Origin: Rhodocyclaceae bacterium
GTDB lineage: Bacteria; Pseudomonadota; Gammaproteobacteria; Burkholderiales; Rhodocyclaceae
Assembly: GCA_018262775.1 (NCBI GenBank)
Contig: JADFDU010000008.1
Location: 1 to 64,000 of the forward strand
Length of the DNA stretch: 64,000 nucleotides
Direction of reading: 5' to 3'
Position 1 is the stretch's first letter; every line of letters starts with the position of its first letter. The notes under the pieces were generated by a model that was given only the letters and a program-made list of their open reading frames with translations, did not search any database and was not told the DNA's origin. Below, in pieces: positions 58,627-64,000 of the stretch. Made by a program: the position numbers and the translations under genes.

Positions 58627-58632
58627 TTCACG
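58611..58632. promoter_or_regulatory. 22-bp perfect palindrome, putative operator
   Basis: Each half is CGTGAAATGAT or its complement ATCATTTCACG, meeting at GATATC, with no mismatch over 22 bases. It covers the -10 element and start region of the fatty-acid operon and lies 46 bases upstream of the divergent maf start. A dimeric repressor site is the most natural reading; the regulator is unknown. Confidence 0.6.
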
Positions 58633-58635
58633 CTT

Positions 58636-59136
58636 ATGTGGCAACGGGGCATGGTCATCGACAGCCTTGAGTTTGCTCGACGGCATGGGACCTTGTCCGG
58701 CCGTCTTCAACTCAGCAATCTGCCACGGCTTGGTGAAGTGCTTTTTGATTCTTCCCGCAGCCTGAATTTCGTGGTGTCTGGCAAGACTGTGGGAAGAGAA
58801 GCCTTCCTGATCCTTAAGCTCGACGGGGCGATGCAACTGACTTGCCAACGTTGTTTGGGTGCACTTGAGTTTGCTTTAAGCGTGGCCAGCCGGGTGATGC
58901 TGGTCGAGCCGGGTTTGCCTTGGCCTGCTGACGATCAAGTCGGCGGTCTGGAGGACGAAGCCTGTGACGCGATCGAGGCATCGTGCGAACTGGATCTTGC
59001 ACCGCTGCTTGAGGAAGAGATTCTGCTGGCTTTGCCGATCTCGCCCAGGCATGCACGTTGCGCACCTCCGGGGGCGGCGGTGGCAGCGAAAGAGGTTTCA
59101 CCGTTTGCGCAGTTGGCCCAGCTCAAGCGCAACTAG
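58636..59136 (+). CDS. yceD: YceD family protein (DUF177)
   Basis: A 166-residue YceD protein, a family linked to ribosomal RNA/L32 biogenesis and nearly always encoded before rpmF. The CQRC pair (in MQLTCQRCLGALEF) and the acidic C-terminal half (CELDLAPLLEEEILLALP; PFAQLAQLK) are typical. The predicted transcript start makes the ATG at 58636 almost leaderless; an in-frame ATG at 58651 is the alternative. Confidence 0.88.
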   Translation: MWQRGMVIDSLEFARRHGTLSGRLQLSNLPRLGEVLFDSSRSLNFVVSGKTVGREAFLILKLDGAMQLTCQRCLGALEFALSVASRVMLVEPGLPWPADDQVGGLEDEACDAIEASCELDLAPLLEEEILLALPISPRHARCAPPGAAVAAKEVSPFAQLAQLKRN

Positions 59137-59167
59137 TTTTTTTGATTAAGTTTTTGAGGAGTACAAC

Positions 59168-59347
59168 ATGGCTGTTCAACAAAATAAGAAGTCGCCTTCG
59201 AAGCGTGGCATGCGCCGCGCGCATGACTTCCTGACCAATCCGCCGTTGGCCGTTGAGCCGACTACCGGTGAAATCCATCTGCGCCACCACATCAGCCAGA
59301 GTGGCTATTATCGCGGCAAGAAGATCGTCAAGACCAAGGACGAGTAA
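59168..59347 (+). CDS. rpmF: 50S ribosomal protein L32
   Basis: A 59-residue L32 starting [20 protein letters not shown] and ending VKTKDE. It has the usual basic N-terminus and [16 protein letters not shown] segment; the zinc-type cysteines are absent, as is common in proteobacteria. TGAGGAG lies about 9 bases before the ATG. It sits between yceD and plsX in the standard order. Confidence 0.96.
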   Translation: MAVQQNKKSPSKRGMRRAHDFLTNPPLAVEPTTGEIHLRHHISQSGYYRGKKIVKTKDE

Positions 59348-59415
59348 TCCCTGGGTGGCGGCTAACCTTCGTGGTATGGCCGTCGCCGACCCCCACCCGA
59401 ACAGATAGCGCGTCG

Positions 59416-60435
59416 ATGGACGTCACCATCGCGATCGACTGCATGGGCGGCGATTTCGGTCCTTCCGTTACGCTGCCGGCAGTTATCCATTTCCTGCTGC
59501 ACGACGATCGGGCGAACGTAATTCTGGTCGGCCTACCCGCGGAGATAGAGGAGTTTGTGGCAAGGGAAAAGCCGCGCTTCGGGGATAGATTGCACTTCCG
59601 CGCGGCTACCGAAGTGGTCGGCATGGATGATCCCATTGCCGCCGCGCTGCGCATCAAGAAAGATTCATCCATGCGGGTGGCGGTCGATCTGGTCAAGGCC
59701 GGGAAGGCGCAGGCTGCCGTCTCGGCGGGGAACACTGGGGCACTGATGGCGATTTCCCGTTTTGTCCTCAAGACCTTGCCTGGTATCGATCGGCCGGCCA
59801 TCGCCAGCATTCTGCCGACCATGAAGGGCTATACCTATGTTCTCGATCTGGGAGCGAACGTAGACTGCGAACCACAGCATCTTCTGCAATTTGGCATCAT
59901 GGCTGACCTGCTGGTTTCTGCCGTGGAGCACAAGGAGCGTCCCACGGTCGGTTTGCTCAACATCGGCGAAGAGGATATCAAGGGTAACGAAGTGGTGAAA
60001 CAGGCCGGCGAATTGTTGAAAGAGAGCGGCTTGAATTTTTACGGTAATGTCGAAGGCACTGATATCTACAAGGGCACGACGGATATTGTGGTTTGCGATG
60101 GTTTTGTCGGCAATGTCCTGTTGAAAACGTCGGAGGGGCTTGCTCATATGGTGGCTACTTTCCTGCGCGAGGAATTCAGCCGCAACCCATTCAGAAAAGT
60201 TGCCGCGCTACTTGCTTTGCCGGCGCTCAACGGCTTCAAGAAGCGCGTTGATCCGCGCCGCTACAACGGAGCGAGCCTGCTCGGATTGCGCGGCATTGTC
60301 GTCAAGAGCCACGGTTCGGCCGATCAAATGGCTTTTGCAAAAGCCATTGAGCGAGCCGCGGAAGCGGCACGTAATCGACTAGTCGAACGCATCAGCGAAC
60401 GCATGATGCGAAATACGCCGCAAATGGTGCAGTAA
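59416..60435 (+). CDS. plsX: phosphate acyltransferase PlsX
   Basis: A 339-residue Pls[12 protein letters not shown] at the N-terminus, [19 protein letters not shown] and [16 protein letters not shown] identify it. It makes acyl-phosphate from acyl-ACP for membrane phospholipid synthesis. The ATG at 59416 ([13 protein letters not shown]) is the family start; the frame upstream is not conserved. Its stop overlaps the fabH start by one base. Confidence 0.95.
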   Translation: MDVTIAIDCMGGDFGPSVTLPAVIHFLLHDDRANVILVGLPAEIEEFVAREKPRFGDRLHFRAATEVVGMDDPIAAALRIKKDSSMRVAVDLVKAGKAQAAVSAGNTGALMAISRFVLKTLPGIDRPAIASILPTMKGYTYVLDLGANVDCEPQHLLQFGIMADLLVSAVEHKERPTVGLLNIGEEDIKGNEVVKQAGELLKESGLNFYGNVEGTDIYKGTTDIVVCDGFVGNVLLKTSEGLAHMVATFLREEFSRNPFRKVAALLALPALNGFKKRVDPRRYNGASLLGLRGIVVKSHGSADQMAFAKAIERAAEAARNRLVERISERMMRNTPQMVQ

Positions 60436-61394
60436 TGCATGCGCGCATAACCGGTACGGGCAGCTACCTGCCGACGCTGGCGCTGAGCAACAACGATCTG
60501 GTTGCGCGCGGCGTCGACACGTCGGACGAGTGGATCGTAGAACGAACCGGCATTCGCAGTCGGCACATTGCCGGTGATGGCCAGATGGCAAGCGACTTGG
60601 CTGTCGAGGCCAGTCAGAAAGCCATTGCCGCCGCCGGAATATCCGCTGAAAAAATAGATCTCATCATTCTCGCCACGTCCACTCCGGATTTCATCTTTCC
60701 AAGCACAGCCTGCCTGCTTCAGTCAAAGCTGGGGGTCAGCGGTGCGGCCGCGTTCGACGTACAGGCAGTCTGCAGCGGTTTTACGTATGCGCTGACCGTG
60801 GCGGAAAAATTCATCTATTCTGGCAGCCATCACTGTGCGCTGGTAGTCGGCACGGAGGTGTTCTCGCGTATTCTCGACTGGAACGACCGTGGGACATGCG
60901 TGCTCTTCGGAGATGGTGCCGGCGCGGTGATTCTCGAAGCCAGTGACGCCCCGGGTATCCTTGCCAGCGCACTGCACGCCGACGGTTCGCATCATGGCAT
61001 CCTCGAAGTGCCGGGGAATGTCTGCGGTGGGAAGGTGGTGGGGCAGCCATTCGTGAAAATGGATGGTCCGGCGGTGTTCAAGTTTGCTGTCAAAGTGTTG
61101 GCTGAGGTCGCCCGTGAAGTGCTTGATCGGGCCGGCATGGCTGCCGCAGAGATCGATTGGCTGATTCCGCATCAAGCGAATATCCGCATCATCCAGGCAA
61201 CGGCGAAAAAACTTGGACTACCTATGGAAAAGGTGATCACCACTGTGGACCGTCACGGCAATACTTCGGCGGCCTCCATACCACTGGCTCTGGATGTCGC
61301 CGTACGAGATGGGCGTATCAAGCGGGGCGATACGCTGATGCTGGAAGGCGTCGGTGGTGGCTTTACCTGGGGTGCCGTTATTCTCAAATTCTGA
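60435..61394 (+). CDS. fabH: 3-oxoacyl-ACP synthase III
   Basis: A 319-residue KAS III. The catalytic triad is visible as Cys in [12 protein letters not shown], His in IPHQANIRI and Asn in [13 protein letters not shown]. It condenses acetyl-CoA with malonyl-ACP to begin fatty-acid synthesis. It follows plsX and precedes fabD by 15 bases. Confidence 0.96.
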   Translation: MHARITGTGSYLPTLALSNNDLVARGVDTSDEWIVERTGIRSRHIAGDGQMASDLAVEASQKAIAAAGISAEKIDLIILATSTPDFIFPSTACLLQSKLGVSGAAAFDVQAVCSGFTYALTVAEKFIYSGSHHCALVVGTEVFSRILDWNDRGTCVLFGDGAGAVILEASDAPGILASALHADGSHHGILEVPGNVCGGKVVGQPFVKMDGPAVFKFAVKVLAEVAREVLDRAGMAAAEIDWLIPHQANIRIIQATAKKLGLPMEKVITTVDRHGNTSAASIPLALDVAVRDGRIKRGDTLMLEGVGGGFTWGAVILKF

Positions 61395-61409
61395 TCGTTT
61401 TAATCCGAA

Positions 61410-62342
61410 ATGAAATTTGCTCTCGTATTCCCCGGACAAGGTTCTCAATCCCTGGGGATGATGGCCGCCTACGGTGACAGTCCGGTTATCCGCAGCACAT
61501 TTGACGAAGCTTCCCGGGCGCTTGGCCGGGATCTCTGGAATTTGGTGACGGAGGGGCCCGCTGATGCGCTGGGTCAAACCGTGAATACGCAACCGTTGAT
61601 GCTGACGTCGGGCATCGCAGCGTATCGCCTGTGGCGTGAAAAGGGTGGCAAGGTGCCGGATATGGTCGCCGGCCATAGCTTGGGGGAGTATTCGGCGCTG
61701 GTCGTGGCCGGCGTGTTGCGCTTCGAAGATGCGGTGCCGCTGGTCGAATTCCGCGCCAAGGCTATGCAGGAGGCGGTGCCTGCGGGGGAAGGGGCCATGG
61801 CTGCCATCCTCGGATTGAATTCGGCGGCTGTGATAAGCGTCTGCAACGAAAGTGCCCAAGGCCAGGTAGTGGAAGCCGTCAATTTCAACACACCTGAGCA
61901 GGTTGTCATTGCCGGCCATGCTGCTGCCGTGCAGCGCGCAGCCGAAGCTGCGAAGGCAAGGGGCGCCAAGCGCGCTGTCCTGTTGCCCGTATCGGCACCG
62001 TTTCATTGCTCACTGATGAAGCCGGCGGCCGAGCGTCTGAGGCAAAAGCTGGCCTGTTTATCCCTGTCGCCTCCGCAGATCAAGGTGGTCAATAACTCGG
62101 ATGTGGCCTGTTTGACTGATCCGCTGCTAATCAAGGGGGCCCTGGTACGGCAGGCGGCTTCCCCGGTGCGATGGGTCGAAACCATGCAGGCCATGGCAGC
62201 GCTAGGCATTACCCATGTTTATGAGTGCGGCCCAGGGAAGGTGCTGGCTGGCTTGGTCAAGCGCTGTGCCGATGGCTTGGCTGGCGGCGCCATGGCCGAT
62301 CTGGCGGGCATGGAAGCCGCCCTTGCCGTGATGGATGCGTAG
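61410..62342 (+). CDS. fabD: malonyl-CoA:ACP transacylase
   Basis: A 310-residue acyltransferase with FPGQGSQ at the start, the catalytic Ser in GHSLGEYSAL and His in SAPFHCSLM. It charges ACP with malonate. fabG follows after 8 bases with AGGAGAA as ribosome binding site. Confidence 0.96.
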   Translation: MKFALVFPGQGSQSLGMMAAYGDSPVIRSTFDEASRALGRDLWNLVTEGPADALGQTVNTQPLMLTSGIAAYRLWREKGGKVPDMVAGHSLGEYSALVVAGVLRFEDAVPLVEFRAKAMQEAVPAGEGAMAAILGLNSAAVISVCNESAQGQVVEAVNFNTPEQVVIAGHAAAVQRAAEAAKARGAKRAVLLPVSAPFHCSLMKPAAERLRQKLACLSLSPPQIKVVNNSDVACLTDPLLIKGALVRQAASPVRWVETMQAMAALGITHVYECGPGKVLAGLVKRCADGLAGGAMADLAGMEAALAVMDA

Positions 62343-62350
62343 GAGAAAAC

Positions 62351-63091
62351 ATGCTTAAAGGTCAAGTCGCGCTCGTGACGGGCGCCTCACGTGGCATCGG
62401 GCGTGCCATCGCTCTCGATTTGGGCAGGGAGGGCGCCGTGGTGATTGGCACAGCAACAACTGCGGCGGGTGCCGCGGACATACAGCAGGCGTTGGATGCG
62501 GCCAGCATTTCTGGCTGGGGAACTACGCTCAATGTTACCGATGCCGCTGCTTGTGAAATGGTCATGGTTGAGATCGAAAAGAGATACGGGGCTATCTCGG
62601 TGCTAGTGAACAACGCGGGCATCACATGCGACAATCTCGCCATGCGCATGAAGGATGTGGAGTGGGGCGCGGTGATCGACACCAACCTCAGCGCTGTTTT
62701 TCGCCTCTCGAAGGCTGTCATGCGCGGCATGATGAAGGCGCGCTACGGGCGCATCATCAATATTACCTCCGTGGTGGGGAGTACCGGCAATCCCGGCCAG
62801 GCGAACTATGCAGCGGCCAAGGCCGGTGTGGCTGGAATGAGCCGCGCACTGGCACGCGAACTGGGCAGTCGTAATATTACTGTGAATTGCGTAGCGCCTG
62901 GCTTCATCGATACCGACATGACCAAGGCTTTGCCGGAGGCACAGCGTGATGCGCTGCTCGGGCAGATTCCCCTCGGGCGACTCGGTCAGGCCGATGAGAT
63001 TGCCGCGGCGGTAGCGTTCCTCGCCTCACCCCGAGCCGCCTACATTACCGGCTCGACCTTGCATGTCAATGGCGGCATGTACATGAATTGA
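62351..63091 (+). CDS. fabG: 3-oxoacyl-ACP reductase
   Basis: A 246-residue short-chain dehydrogenase. TGASRGIG is the NADPH loop, NNAG follows, and the catalytic Tyr/Lys are in ANYAAAKAGV. The C-terminus ITGSTLHVNGGMYMN is typical of FabG. The ATG at 62351 is chosen over the longer frame because AGGAG is 7 bases before it and the fold starts there. Confidence 0.95.
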   Translation: MLKGQVALVTGASRGIGRAIALDLGREGAVVIGTATTAAGAADIQQALDAASISGWGTTLNVTDAAACEMVMVEIEKRYGAISVLVNNAGITCDNLAMRMKDVEWGAVIDTNLSAVFRLSKAVMRGMMKARYGRIINITSVVGSTGNPGQANYAAAKAGVAGMSRALARELGSRNITVNCVAPGFIDTDMTKALPEAQRDALLGQIPLGRLGQADEIAAAVAFLASPRAAYITGSTLHVNGGMYMN

Positions 63092-63104
63092 TCACGGGTT
63101 CGGT

Positions 63105-63145
63105 CGGGCTAGCCCTCACTGTTTCTGTTAAAATAGCCCGTTTTT
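63105..63145 (+). terminator. possible attenuator between fabG and acpP
   Basis: CGGGCTA (63105-63111) pairs with TAGCCCG (63134-63140), followed by TTTTT. The loop is long (22 bases), so termination would be partial. It overlaps the acpP promoter. Confidence 0.35.
63126..63134 (+). promoter_or_regulatory. extended -10 promoter of acpP
   Basis: TGTTAAAAT has the TGn extension and a TAAAAT hexamer; a start near 63141 would leave a leader of about 44 bases. A separate strong acpP promoter is usual. Confidence 0.45.
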
Positions 63146-63184
63146 ATTCAGGTCATACCCGCTAATAAGGGAAGGAGCGAAAAT

Positions 63185-63424
63185 ATGGAGAACATAGAAC
63201 AACGCGTCAAGAAGATCGTTGCCGAGCAGTTAGGGGTCAACGAATCCGAGATCAAGATTGAGTCGTCGTTTGTAGACGATCTCGGTGCAGATTCTCTCGA
63301 TACGGTCGAACTGGTGATGGCGCTGGAAGAAGAATTCGAGTGCGAGATTCCTGATGAAGAAGCCGAGAAGATCACCACGGTCCAGCAGGCCATCGACTAC
63401 ATCAACGCCCATCTCAAGAAGTAA
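63185..63424 (+). CDS. acpP: acyl carrier protein
   Basis: A 79-residue acidic ACP. The phosphopantetheine Ser is in [21 protein letters not shown]. It carries the growing acyl chain. GGAAGGAG lies just before the ATG, and fabF follows after 36 bases. Confidence 0.97.
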   Translation: MENIEQRVKKIVAEQLGVNESEIKIESSFVDDLGADSLDTVELVMALEEEFECEIPDEEAEKITTVQQAIDYINAHLKK

Positions 63425-63460
63425 ACCTATTCAATTCCCCCAGAGCAGGAGTAGAGCGAA

Positions 63461-64000
63461 GTGACGCGCCGCAGGGTAGTGGTCACCGGATTGGGTATCA
63501 TTTCGCCCGTCGGCAACACGGTCAAGGAATCCTGGGACAACATCGTTGCTGGCAAGAGTGGTATTGGCCCGATTACACGCTTTGATGCATCGACCTTCAA
63601 GTCGCGCATTGCCGGCGAGGTGAAAGGGTTCGACGTAACGACCTATCTTCCCCCCAAGGAAGCGCGCCGCATGGATATTTTCATCCATTACGGGATGGCA
63701 GCGGGGGTTCAGGCAATTCAAGATTCGGGCCTGGTGGTGACGCAAGAGAATGCTGCCCGCATCGGCGTCAATATTGGCTCCGGTATCGGCGGCCTGCCGA
63801 TGATCGAGGATACACACAACGACTTTCTCGGCGGTGGCCCGCGCAAGATATCGCCTTTCTTTATTCCCGGTACCATCATCAACATGATTTCGGGCAATCT
63901 TTCGATCATGTTCGGACTGAAGGGGCCGAATCTGGCAGTTGTGACAGCTTGCACGACGGGCTTGCACGCCATTGGCACCGGTTTTCGCATGATCCAGTAC
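63461..64000 (+). CDS. fabF: 3-oxoacyl-ACP synthase II, C-terminus beyond window edge
   Basis: The first 180 residues of a KAS II. It starts with GTG at 63461 (RRRVVVTGLGIISPVGN), and the catalytic Cys is at about 164 in TACTTGLHAIG. It extends acyl-ACP chains. The gene is open at the right edge. Confidence 0.93.
   Translation, partial: MTRRRVVVTGLGIISPVGNTVKESWDNIVAGKSGIGPITRFDASTFKSRIAGEVKGFDVTTYLPPKEARRMDIFIHYGMAAGVQAIQDSGLVVTQENAARIGVNIGSGIGGLPMIEDTHNDFLGGGPRKISPFFIPGTIINMISGNLSIMFGLKGPNLAVVTACTTGLHAIGTGFRMIQY

Overview
The window is a GC-rich chromosomal segment of a betaproteobacterium, most likely an anaerobic or denitrifying member of the Rhodocyclales or a neighbouring group. Three things suggest this: the housekeeping gene order (dapC-dapD-pilU-dapE-prmB; rluC/rne; yceD-rpmF-plsX-fabHDG-acpP-fabF), a Bzd-type ATP-dependent benzoyl-CoA reductase, and FNR-type boxes at its promoters. 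The taxon is inferred; there is no rRNA gene here.

Positions 1-3457 look like accessory DNA. Three minus-strand genes (a DUF4062-type protein cut by the window edge, a UPF0489 protein and a DUF262 protein) are separated by imperfect palindromes that share a 14-base end and carry GTTRRRY/RYYYAAC-like cores. This resembles integron cassettes without a visible integrase.

Positions 3976-27032 hold a long minus-strand operon that matches, in content and order, the anaerobic indole-3-acetate (iaa) pathway known from Aromatoleum. In transcription order it encodes a GntR regulator, thiolase, CoA ligase, a two-subunit hydantoinase-like ring-opening enzyme, acyl-CoA dehydrogenase, a two-subunit B12 mutase, a three-subunit molybdenum hydroxylase, a class III CoA-transferase, a 3-hydroxyacyl-CoA dehydrogenase/hydratase fusion, a solute-binding protein and an indolepyruvate:ferredoxin oxidoreductase-like protein. 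The expected end product is 2-aminobenzoyl-CoA plus acetyl-CoA.

Positions 27144-40910 contain an Fe-S flavoenzyme of the 2,4-dienoyl-CoA reductase/trimethylamine dehydrogenase family, followed by the benzoyl-CoA (bzd) genes. The bzd genes form two divergent arms, bzdVWXY (minus) and bzdNOPQM plus two small genes (plus). The 554-bp spacer between them carries, on each side, an FNR box at about -41.5 and an AATGCATT palindrome near the predicted start. The flavoenzyme sits between the route that makes 2-aminobenzoyl-CoA and the route that consumes benzoyl-CoA, and shares an identical operator-like sequence with the iaa regulator gene. It is a candidate for the missing reductive deamination step.

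Positions 40975-64000 are ordinary chromosome: a PHP-domain protein, an orphan response regulator beside a decayed histidine kinase, the lysine/diaminopimelate genes with pilU, an EamA transporter, uvrB, a tyrosine phosphatase, rne, rluC and a short operon ending in sppA, rsmI-like and maf genes, and the start of the fatty-acid synthesis operon, whose promoter overlaps a 22-bp perfect palindrome. Two families of dispersed inverted repeats (CACAGAG-rich long hairpins and C6/G6 hairpins) are concentrated in the iaa/bzd region.
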